Part shown: in pieces, positions 22,590-31,976 of the stretch
How the letters are laid out: each line of letters begins with the position of its first letter
Position numbering within the stretch: position 1 is the stretch's first letter
DNA from: Apostichopus japonicus
Taxonomy: Eukaryota > Echinodermata > Holothuroidea > Aspidochirotida > Stichopodidae
NCBI RefSeq assembly: GCF_037975245.1
Contig: NC_092573.1
Span: 1,794,001-1,858,000 of the forward strand
Direction of reading: 5' to 3'
Length of the DNA stretch: 64,000 bases
Translations under genes and position numbers: made by a program
The notes under the pieces: generated by a model
Seen by the model: only the letters and a program-made list of their open reading frames with translations
What the model was told of the DNA's origin: nothing
The model's database searches: none

Positions 22590-24324
22590 CATAAAATACA
22601 AAATATTGTAGATTTGTAGTGTGAAGGAAAGATGACTTGTCCTTTATCATTTCCTGCATCTAATTTGCATTTTAACGATTCTTGGAGAATGTTCAAATGC
22701 TTACTCGTTCAGAAGTTACAGCTTCTTGACTCTTTGTTTTGTTGGTCATTGTAAGTCATAGAAAATAAGTAAATCGTTTTTGTATGATTGTTTTACTTCA
22801 AGAATATAAGTATGATAATTTCGACATTTGCCACAGAACATTTTTGATTTATCAATTCATGTTAATTGGCAAATTGATGGACTCCTTATTTGTAAGAAGC
22901 GATATGTTTATCCTTTAGCGCTTAAGTGATCAAATGATAAGTTCTCAATTTAAATCTTAAAAAGCCACATTTTTTGGATAAAAAAATTGACCTAAACTAC
23001 TAAAAAAACAATATAAATTCCATTTTTTTTTTTCAATAATTTTAGAGTAATCATCAATCAAGTTTTACCAAAATAAAATAAATACAAAAACCAAACCAAA
23101 CAAACATAAACGTGAACTTTCCATCAGATAGAACAAACTTTACTTACTATTTGAAAAAAAAATGTTTTTGATTTTGATTTTGGCGTTCTGTAATGGTCAT
23201 GATTTTAATCACGAAAGTAATAAACTGAAAAATAGTGTTTTAAAAATGAAAAGAACATATATATAGCCAAATCCTTGATAATTTTGTCAAACAATTTCTT
23301 CTTAATACAAATATGTGCTGGGGTTAATTGAAATGCAGTAAACTGAGCTATGGCAATGCATAGTTGTACTACTGTACTGGGTATATATATGCCATTACAT
23401 AAATGCTACACGAAGGGGCTTTAATCGACGACCGCATACATTACGGTGTATTAATTGTGTCCTTCTTTATCATATTTCTCCAGCGTTCATTTATATTTGA
23501 TACCTGATCTGATTTGTGGCAATATGTCTTTCTAATATTTCACTATGGCAGCGACACAATAACGAAAATGCAAATATCCCTACAGTGAAGGCATGTCATT
23601 TGCAACACTTTCTACATTAATTTTGTGTGTTGAGAATTCCTACCATCACTATATGGATTGTAAGGCGTTCAGGAACGAAAACATAAGATCAAGCTATGTT
23701 ATAATGTGATATTATCACGTCTGTAGGAATAAAGTTACAATTTCATTTGGATTTGTAGTAGTTTGTTGATATCTTAGCCCGCATATACGGTAACTTACAC
23801 GGCTATATAGAGCTACACTGATAGCCTGTATATAGACGCTGTATATAGGCCTATGCAAACAGTGTTTGAAAGTTAACTTGTACTCTTATAAGTCGACCGT
23901 TATTCTTATATACACAGCAACCTAACTGACTGAGAAGGTTAAACCAATACAATGAAAGAAGGAAACATTAATGTTACCAAAAATTGGCTCAACACTGATG
24001 GCATTCATATGTCAACCAGAAACAGAGGCAATATTTTATTTTATTTATTTATTCATTTCAAAACGAATGTAATCGAATGTTATAAAGTAAGACACTATCT
24101 TGGGCGATGACTCAATTACTCCCCTAGTTATTCCTCTATAGCTGTTAGACTTCATAACATCTATATGGCCATCTCCCCATAGACACGTTTAAAATCTTCC
24201 CTGTCCCTCCTCTGGCTTTGGGGGTAGTTAGAAAGAGGGAGAGAGGTGGAGGGAGGGAGAGGGGACTGGGAGGGGATCGATTTAATTAGGCTATCTATGA
24301 ATATAGTAAAATAACTTCACTTAC
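22587..24324. other. no recognised gene; SLC24 intron 1
   Basis: AT-rich, low-complexity-leaning intron sequence immediately downstream (on the minus strand) of SLC24 exon 1. A purine-rich GAGGGAG stretch occurs near 24230. Nothing else recognised. Confidence 0.5.
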
Positions 24325-24520
24325 TTCTTCGTCGTCTAATATTGACTTGGTTGGAAGTATCTCGAATGGACCGAGTTTGCCCACCATCGTTCCAAAGGGA
24401 GGGTAATATCAGAGACACGAGGAACAGAATCAAAGCCGACCAAAGGATGACATACCTACTGCTCTGCTTCGCAAAGAATTGCCAGCGAAATCCAAGTCGA
24501 CCTCTAGAATTGTGTCTCAT
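24325..24520 (-). CDS. SLC24 exchanger, first coding exon
   Basis: Starts at the ATG whose first base is 24520 on the minus strand, the first ATG after an in-frame TAG twelve codons upstream. It ends at CGAAGAA|GTAAGTG. The protein begins MRHNSRGRLGFRWQFF, then a hydrophobic segment YVILWSALILFLVSLILPSL, then a polar stretch ending in an RRRR cluster. A hydrophobic N-terminal segment ahead of the loop is standard for SLC24 proteins. The RRRR just before the loop could be a proprotein-convertase-type site, but this is speculation. The last base joins exon 2 in phase. Confidence 0.85.
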
Positions 24521-25321
24521 CGTAGAAACTCTGACGTTGATTTCACCATAGTTCGTCTATCCGATAATATTTACCCCGAACGACGATCAATTTTATTCTA
24601 GCGTTGTATTAAGACATACTGTAGATAGTATACCGTGATTGTCCCGTTGATTCAAGCCGTAATCACTGAATCCGTGCACACAAACCGTCCAATCCTCACC
24701 TTTCCGCTGCTGGCTGTCCAAGTCTCTGACAATCTTATGTGATCAACAGTTCTATTAAGTACAAGTAACGTGCCTTTCATTTAATTGCTGGCTGGGTTAT
24801 CGGATACCGCCTTATCGCCGTGGGTATTTACTTATTAAAAATTACAGGACCCGCATTTTCATAAAGCTTCGCTGATATATTTTCTAACGCTGTTATAGGC
24901 CTATATAGAAGGGTGTCAACAATACGCTATTGAAGTGGGCGCTGTTCATTCAGAAACGGGCGTCGTTTGAAACGGGATGTATGTATAAATGGATGGATGT
25001 ATATTTCCATGGAGATCAGGTGCTGTCTTTAGAAATACAAAACACGTAGAGCGGCAGATATGCTGCTAACAGTTATTTGCGCACCTGTTGATGCATAGAC
25101 TATTATCATCGGGTTTTTGTATTCTTGTTACTATGCAATACATGAATGAACTACAAAATGTGGCATCTTGGTTCACAAAACCGTAGAAGTAAGCGAAGAG
25201 GTTATTAATCAGTACACTGACAGTATACTATTGATAGATAGCACAAAAAACAAAATCAAAAGAAAAATCAAGAACACTATTTCAGCGTCTAAAGGGAAGC
25301 AATGTAGCCTTGATTTACTTA
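24521..25321. other. 5' flank of the SLC24 gene; no other gene seen
   Basis: Probable 5' UTR and promoter side of the minus-strand gene. No TATA box or initiator could be placed with confidence. Confidence 0.4.
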
Positions 25322-25817
25322 TTGAACAGGGGCGGATCCAGGGGGGGCCGACCCGGCCCCGGCCCCCCCTTTTTGGAAATCAGTTGCGTTTTTTTTTTTA
25401 TGTGGGAGTACTTCAAATTCCTAATAGGCATAACTTGGTGAAAGAAAAGTAATATATATCCAGCTGTTCTTCCCTGAAACGCGATAGTTTTTATTCCAAA
25501 TTTGAAACTAAGGCAATTATCAGGCCTACGCGACATCACGTATTAATTAGATACGGCTCAGTACTATAGTGCTGACTATTACTGTCAGGGAAAATCAATG
25601 CACATTAGCAAGTATATCATAATTATCTGAATGAAAGGGGGTGTAGGCGGTTTTACACTATCTAACGCAACGTAGTTGCCAAGAACCTGAAGTATTTTTA
25701 AGGGAGGGCCCGAGGAACATGAACTTATAGCATGCTCCTCGTGGTGAAACATAATTGCACCTATTAGGTGAATTGAGTGTACTGTTAATAGTAGGAGAGA
25801 CTAGTGTAGGTTCTTAT

Positions 25818-25869
25818 GACCAACTAGACCGGTTTCTGCTCTCAAACGTTATAGGAGGAGCTTCATCAG
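25818..25869 (-). ncRNA. possible hammerhead ribozyme remnant
   Basis: On the minus strand the order is CTGATGA (25869-25863), a weak stem-loop with GCTC/GAGAGC arms, GAAA, a short CCGG...TTGG stem III and then GTC. This matches the order of hammerhead core elements (CUGANGA, stem II, GAAA, stem III, UH). Hammerheads are known in the terminal regions of Penelope-like elements, and this one lies in the 3' region of such an element. Stem I pairing is not convincing, so it may be decayed or coincidental. Confidence 0.35.
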
Positions 25870-25947
25870 TAGTAGCCTTTGAATATTTTATATTCGGCCT
25901 GGGCGTCTCAAAATGCATCTATTTTCTGTGCACGAGTTTTTATGGAC

Positions 25948-27365
25948 TCATAGTGCAGCTATAAGAGCATCTAAAAGAGCTTCGTGTGAACCTTGAGAGT
26001 CAGCCGATTCTTCGTTAGTATGAAACCTTGAGTTAACAAGTAAATCTTTGAGATTTTGGGCCCTTTTGCAGGCTAGAATCGGTTCTTTTGGAAACAGATT
26101 GGATAATTCCGCGTGCAGGGGCGTAGCGAGCGGGGGGGGGGGGGGGTGTGGGGTGTCACCCCCCAATAATTTGGTCGCTGTCGGCAAATTTTGGGTCGGC
26201 AAAAGGAGAAAAGGTGAAGAGAGCGGAAGGGGAAGAAAGAAGGAAAGCTGAATAGAGAAAAGGAGAACGGGAGCTTCTTTATCGGTTATTTCGATTTTCC
26301 AGTTCTTCATCTGATAAACTCATTCACCAATCCAATCACCCGACGCCTGCAAGTAACTGATAATTTTACGGCCGTCAGTATAGCTACTGTAGCTAGACGA
26401 GTGCCACAATCGCCGGCAACTCAGTGAAAGAAATGGAATTAAAGGCTTCCGTATAGACCGCCCCCTCCCCTTAGACCCCTCCCCCATTTCAGTCACCACC
26501 TCCAGATCCGTCGGCAAATCAAATCCTCCACACCCCCCCCCCCCCCCCCCCCCAACAACAAAAACCTTCGCTACGACCCTGTCCGCGTGTTGCGAGATTA
26601 AGTGCCAATGTTTCAAAAGTACATTTTGCAAATGCGTGGTTTTGATATGGGGTGTATAGGTAAGCTTGAACACCATTGGTGGTTCCTTTTGTGTAGGTTT
26701 GGTAGTGAGGTATTGCCCACGGTTTTCAAATTTTATGCCTTTCGTGGCTGAGGCAGTTTCCTTTTTTCTTATAGTTACGGAGTAACAGTTTCTCTGTGAA
26801 CGCATTCTTTTTCTGTAAGAAATCAGTCTCATTGTTACATATAGACGTGCGTATCGTAAGACTTCACCTTTAGTGGCAAGTGGGTGTGCAGAGTTTCTGT
26901 CGAGGTATTGGAAGGTTTCCGTGGGTTTGGTGTAGACTTTGGTGTCTAATAACCCATTGGTTTCAAACCTTGGACCTTTGAAGATTTTCAAATCTAGGTA
27001 TGTTACCTCGGTGTGTAATATTTCTACCGTAATCTTTAAGAAGCGGTGAATTTCATTCAACCTGTTTACTAGTTGTTCAAGTTCCTGAGGTGAACCGTCG
27101 TAAAGCAATAGAATTTCATCTCTATAGCGGAGCCATTTTAAGATTTTATTATCTGTCGGTAAAATCTGGTTTTCCAGTCTATGCATGGCGTCGAGTGTAG
27201 CAAGTACTACTGCTTTTGGTAACGGGGTGGCTTCCACAATTTTCAGAATGTGATTTGTGTCTTTTACATAGGTGCTTTGTTTTAATACAATAGGAAGCAA
27301 GAAATAGTCCACAAATTCCGATATTTTTTCGGTCGGTGATCCGTTTCCGCTTATTATCGGGCCCT
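25948..27365 (-). pseudogene. Penelope-like reverse transcriptase, internally deleted and interrupted
   Basis: Reading begins in PIISGNGSPTEKISEFVDYF, the conserved palm entry of Penelope-type RTs, continues through YVKDTNHILK and LATLDA, then jumps to KILKWLRYRDEILLLYDG. The family expects about 80-100 residues between these points, so much of the palm is deleted. The catalytic Y-x-D-D appears as RYRDEI. Thumb-like TEVTYLDLKIF, KVYTKPTETFQYL and SAHPLATK follow. Near KHWHLISQHA the frame enters a hAT MITE (26581-26116). On the far side it resumes with ELSNLFPKEPILACKRAQNL, the normal continuation, so the MITE inserted into an otherwise readable frame. No GIY-YIG endonuclease domain is evident. 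Confidence 0.85.
26116..26581. mobile_element. hAT MITE inside the Penelope-like element
   Basis: TCCGCGTG is duplicated perfectly at 26108-26115 and 26582-26589. Ends are CAGGGGCGTAGCGAGC and the reverse complement of CAGGGTCGTAGCGAAG. G- and C-runs of more than a dozen bases follow each terminus. At 466 bp it is noncoding. The 8-bp duplication and CAG ends identify hAT. Confidence 0.93.
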
Positions 27366-27839
27366 CCCTTAAAAATACTTCAGGTTCTTAGCGACTACGT
27401 TGCGTTAGATAGTGTAAAACCGCCTACACCCCCCCCCCCCTTTCATTAATAAGTATATCATAATTATCTCATTGAATATATCTTGTTTTATGTTTTTTGT
27501 TGGGGTGAATCTGGTGTCATATTTTTCGCGCAAAAGAAAAAAGGAATCGACGCAATAATAGTGTATCCATTGTACATGCACTGTTGAGCGTTGTTAAATA
27601 TGTGTCTATCGAGAAAAAAAATGTGCACAAAAAAAGCGTGTCTGCAACGTTTCTGGTTTTTCTAGTTTTTGGCGAAATGTTTCACCATTTTGCATCCAAG
27701 CACTCACAATTAACCAAAAATTTCCAAGGGGAGGGGGACAACCCCCCTAGACCCCTCCCCCAGGACGAAGATCACTAAAGTGCTACCATCGGGATGTCGG
27801 CCCCCCCTTTCTCAAAATCCTGGATCCGCCCCTGTTGAA

Positions 27840-30624
27840 GATTGCAGCTATAAACTCTATCATTAACAAAACAGCTACATGGCTTCAGACTTAATTTGAT
27901 TATTCACTAACAAAATAAAAAATCATAATTAATAAAAAAAAATAATAATCGCAGCGATAAGGTTATCCAATGATAATGCGCAGGATTTTGCTAATCAAAT
28001 AAAATTGATCAAAATATTGATGATGAGGATGATGACGATGGTGGTGATGATGAAGATGATGATGGTGGTGGTGGTGGTGATTACGCTCATGTTGACGATG
28101 ATAATGGGGGCATCACATTAGTATGATGAAGACAGTTGCGTTTCCTTCAGTCTTTATTATGTGTCCCTCACATTAGCACTAGAACGAAATAATTCCGAGT
28201 CGGCCTAATCACGATGGTTAGTGTAATAATAGTACAACAAGTTGTAAAGGTCACGACTTTCTAAATAAAGGATTAAATTGCCTTGCGTGAGAAACAGAGC
28301 ATCGTTCTTAATATAGTTCCATTTTTGATGTATCCATGTGACCTTTTACGAAAATGATAGTCATTCAAGCACACACACAGACACACAGATACAGTAGAAA
28401 CAACGTGCCAGTGTCTCGGCGAAATTTAACACGTGTGAATTGTGTCAGGTTACCAAAGAAAAGGGTAGGCCTGCATTTCGACTAATGAGTGAACTGGCGT
28501 GAATATTTAGGGGTGCTTTTTAGTTGTAACTTTACCGTGTAGCTGAATCGGTTTGCACGTACTTCATACTTAAGAGTGGTTACTGTGGAAACGCATTTTA
28601 CATGGTGAAGCTTTCAAAGGTCATCAGTGTTGACCTAAAATATGCTAGAACGTCAAATAATGGTCACTAATTAATTATTCAACTTGAACAAGCATATGTG
28701 ACTGCCATTTTTGTGTTTTTCATTGAGACATTGAATTTGTGTAATATAACACTCCACTTTGTCTGGGGAAAATTTGGAAAGATAAAACCTCGGGAAAATT
28801 TTTTTACTTTGTCGCATTGTTTAGTAGATAATCCCTAGATTATCCCTAGATAATCTCTTGAACAGTATCAAAAATATGACAAAAATCAGCAACCCATGCT
28901 GCTTAATTGGAATTTTTCCAATTCCTATGCATAAATATATATTTCAAATCATTTAAATTTCATTTTTTACGTTCCAGTTCTTATGCTTTTGAATAAGTAA
29001 GTATATGATCTAATCTAAAACTAGTACAATTTAAAACATCTGCAAATAGAATAGGCTACTCACCAAACAAAAGATGATGACTACGTCAATCATTCAATGT
29101 GGGGGATGATAATTTCTCCACTTAACCGAGGATGACAAGACTTTGACATGTCAAGATAAATATTTGGCTGCTCAACTCTTGTCAGAGCTGAGTACGATTA
29201 AGATTATTCATGGGCTATTTAAAGGATATCAGGTAAGGACATTAAATATACATTAACTGGAGAAAATTAAAATGAATCTACTTCCATAAATGAAACTAGA
29301 TACTTAAAGCTATCACTATTTGCTGTGCAAGGCTTCGTAAATAATTTGGACAATAAAGATTAATTTTAGTATATCCGGTTTATGATAAGGAACAGATTAC
29401 AGCCTTCCGGTTTACCGGCTCGAAACCGATGCGCCAATCGATCCCAGGACCCGATTTATCCTTGTTCTGTAAGGGGGCTGGTTTTGTAAGAGTCGCCAAA
29501 TGTGCCGTTTCTTTGTGAAGGCTCCAGCACCGCCGGTTGAAAAACTGAACCGGTACAAGTTTATGCACCGTTCCGTCTCTGGTCATGAGTGCTCCCGGTG
29601 CCGTGTGCATGACCCATGTACACTATACGGTCAGTCAGTCTCATTTATGAATATGAGGCCCCCCCCCCCGCAGGTCCCGCTGTCCTGGTGATCCTAGTGA
29701 AGTTCAAAACGCCTTGTGAACAACCACTTACTTCATACAATGAAACTGAGTTGACACAGTTGTGAATTAAATTTTGATGTTACTGCGACAGCTATATATT
29801 CACATCGTCAAGAAGGCACGCACTCTTCCTTATTCTATTCATATAATGTAATTGATTTTTATTTAAATGATATTTTTACCAATTATGTAATCACGTGCCG
29901 ATTGAAAAGTCATCGGTATTGCTCCAAACATACTGGTCGCCTAAACACACATTTCAACAACCGAATTTACTGCCAGTCTACTGAGTTGTTATCCACAATA
30001 AGACAAACAAGTTGTGTCTTTTATTAATTCTCAATGGCTGGGAATTATTAAGAGGATGATGGTCTCATAAGAAATTAAATTTCTAGCATTTTCTAGCCTG
30101 CTAAAATTTGATTGACACAACTAATGATATTTAAGGCGTGCTAACATTTGTCCCTTTTTGGTAACGTATACATTGGATTATTATACTATATATTGTATCG
30201 TAGTTGGTAATACTGGCAGATCGCATAACATCGATATCGAGGAAATGTAGAATACGCGGACATCATATGGCACGCCAAATACTAGCTAATGCTTGTTAAC
30301 AATCCCCGATGACTTTCAACGAATGACTTGGAACAAAATCAATTCTGATATGTTGCAGCTCAATGAAAGAGAACTTTTCATTCTAGGTTGTTTGTAAACC
30401 ACTTTTAAGTTTTAGAAATGTCTTTTTGACCACCTGAGCCTGGCTGACCAAATAGCTGAGTGGATGGGTTACATAGTCTTACCCATAGACCATTTAAGTC
30501 ATAACAAGCGACAACGAAATCGGTAAGAAAATACGCATCCTGGAGATTTAGCAAATTTAAAGCTGAATATAATTGGAAAGCGAAACAGTTATGGAATATG
30601 TAAAATTTGGATGTACTTTTATGA
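27840..30624. other. no recognised gene; spacer between the two host genes
   Basis: AT-rich intergenic sequence with a GAT/GGT microsatellite at 28018-28081. A stretch at 29380-29480 has a B-box-like GGTTTCGAGCC on the minus strand but no A box at the right distance. The remaining open frames look random. Confidence 0.5.
28018..28081. repeat. (GAT/GGT)n microsatellite
   Basis: Imperfect trinucleotide run of GAT, GAC and GGT units, ending in five GGT. Confidence 0.92.
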
Positions 30625-30942
30625 ATGTGTAAAGTAAGTTGGCCTGACGTTTCGATCCTAGCAGGATCTTCTTCAAAGGCTTAATGACAAGTAACAGTAA
30701 CAGAAGGAACAAAAACACGCACAGGAGATAGATGTAAGGGGATTAGTAGACAAGGGATGGAGAGAAGAAAGAAAGAAAGAAACCAACAGGGGAAGAGGAG
30801 AGGAGATGTGTTCACTATGCTCATTAACCTGTCTGTATTCTGTGTGCGTTTTTGTCCCTTCTAGTACTGTTACTTGTCATTTAGCCTTTGAAGAAGATCC
30901 TGCTAGGATCGAAACGTCAGGCCAACTTACTTTCACACATTC
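30625..30942. repeat. long inverted repeat with GATCCTGCTAGGATCGAAACGTC ends
   Basis: Arms of about 100 bases at 30625-30724 and 30838-30942 are reverse complements with few changes. They share AAGTTGGCCTGACGTTTCG, the hairpin GATCC-TGCTA-GGATC and a GTAACAGTA(C)-type block. About 110 unrelated bases lie between the arms. A shorter version of the same structure occurs at 49726-49837 within the TRPM gene, so it is a dispersed family. No coding capacity. Confidence 0.8.
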
Positions 30943-31821
30943 TCTTACACAGGATCTCTAGTGGATAAGCAGTGTGCTAACAGTTTTATTTTATTTTGTA
31001 CTTTTATGAACTTAGAAACAAAGAGTTCTATATCTTATTTTGTTGTAAGTTGGCCCCAACTTTTTAGTGTAGTTGTATCATACCCTCAGGTATTCCACGA
31101 ACAAGTCACAAAACTTAGCGTAGGTGTCATTTTACTGCATTTTTACGATCATACTCCATTTCTTTATACATATCAACTTTTTTTTTTTTTACTGTTTTCA
31201 ATAGGAAATATGGTATTTTTCCAATTCTATTTATTATATGTTTCTTAAAGCTGCTGGGTCAAATATGAGACTTACGGATGCTTAGAAGGAACATCACAAC
31301 AGCTATAGGGTATTAGTTTGACCAATTCTTTCTTGTCTATTATGTGGTGGGTAATGTAATAACTGGCTTGTGATACAAGTGAAATGTACCACATAAACTG
31401 ACTCCCTTGAATATATATATATTTTTAAATTTATTTTTCTTTTCCAGGGAGTGGGGTTCGAAGGAAGGCAATTTGAAACTCTCATGAGATGTTTCATATG
31501 GGACGTACGGGACACCCATAAAAGTATACTCGTTAAAGTATATATAGGCCTAGGTTTTTATATCAATATAAAAGTATACATGTATAGTATAGTTTGTAAA
31601 GCAACGACAATAAATTTCAGTAACTTTAAAATCCGAACGAATAGGATTTGTAGAACGCGTGATAAAAGTTATCGGTACAAGAGTTGTTACGCAATAGGCT
31701 ATTCACATTGACCGAACCTTAGATATAACAACTTCAAATTTGGTCATACCGAACTATTGGGATCGGTGGTGCTGCAGGACAGGCCCACGTTGAACATGTT
31801 GCAAGAAGCGACGATGAGAAC
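30943..31821. other. no recognised gene
   Basis: AT-rich spacer. The 95-codon frame at 30961-31248 is hydrophobic and low in information; I do not regard it as a gene. Confidence 0.45.
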
Positions 31822-31976
31822 AAAATGAGTGACCCAAAGAGCAAAAGAGCACAAAATGAGTGACTCGAAGAGCAAAAGAGCACAAAATGAGTGACTCAAA
31901 GAGCAAAGGAGCACAAAATGAGTGACTCAAAGAGCAAAAGAGCACAGAATGAGTGATTCAAAGAGCAAAAGAGCAC
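31822..31976. repeat. 31-bp minisatellite
   Basis: Five units with exact 31-base spacing (GAGTGAC at 31827, 31858, 31889, 31920 and GAGTGAT at 31951), each reading GAGTGACTCAAAGAGCAAAA then GAGCACAAAAT. Units differ at one to three positions. Confidence 0.95.

Larger units (their letters stand above)
2237..24520 (-). other. K+-dependent Na+/Ca2+ exchanger gene, SLC24 (NCKX) family, 5' half
   Basis: Five minus-strand exons (24520-24325, 12948-12742, 11791-11708, 5116-5013, 2337-2237) join in frame to give about 230 residues. SLC24 proteins extrude Ca2+ with K+ in exchange for Na+ across plasma, disc or organellar membranes. Visible in order: a basic N-terminus and a hydrophobic signal-anchor-like segment (about residues 23-44), a lumenal/extracellular loop with an N-C-T glycosylation site and the FP-type motif seen in the family, a first core helix (YMFVALAVVCDEYFMPSL), and the alpha-1 repeat with [15 protein letters not shown] and GDIGIGTIVGSAVFN. 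The next segment matches the helix after alpha-1 (CWPLIRDSSCYI). The cytosolic loop and alpha-2 repeat are missing and must lie left of the window. Wording such as VCDEYFMPSL is reminiscent of NCKX5 while GTIVGSAVFN is closer to NCKX1-4, so I do not assign a paralogue. Introns are long and transposon-rich. Confidence 0.9.
25629..27450 (-). mobile_element. Penelope-like retroelement with inverted terminal arms and 19-bp target duplication
   Basis: AAGTATATCATAATTATCT is present perfectly on both sides (25610-25628 and 27451-27469), bounding an insertion. Its two ends, 25629-25711 and 27358-27450, are inverted copies of about 80 bases (CTATCTAACGCAACGTAGT and TTAAGGGAGGGCCCG shared). Inside, the minus strand encodes a Penelope-type reverse transcriptase. 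Terminal repeats of this kind (pLTRs, direct or inverted) are characteristic of Penelope-like elements. The inner end of the right arm runs straight into the RT frame, so this is a 5'-truncated copy with an inverted 3'-end segment attached. Without the nested hAT MITE it is about 1.35 kb. Confidence 0.85.
25327..27834. mobile_element. inverted-repeat DNA transposon (hAT5-like) holding nested elements
   Basis: The left end CAGGGGCGGATCCAGG and the right end CCTGGATCCGCCCCTG are perfect 16-base inverted repeats. TTGAA flanks both (25322-25326 and 27835-27839), a 5-bp target duplication. Minus the Penelope insertion, the element is about 670 bp and noncoding. Its termini resemble those of the 9343-11305 element (CAGG-GCG-ATCCAGG) and it has the same duplication length, so I place both in one superfamily. 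Confidence 0.8.

Noticed and set aside
29380-29480. B-box-like GGTTTCGAGCC on the minus strand
   Set aside because: No A box at tRNA-like distance and no repeat partner in the window.
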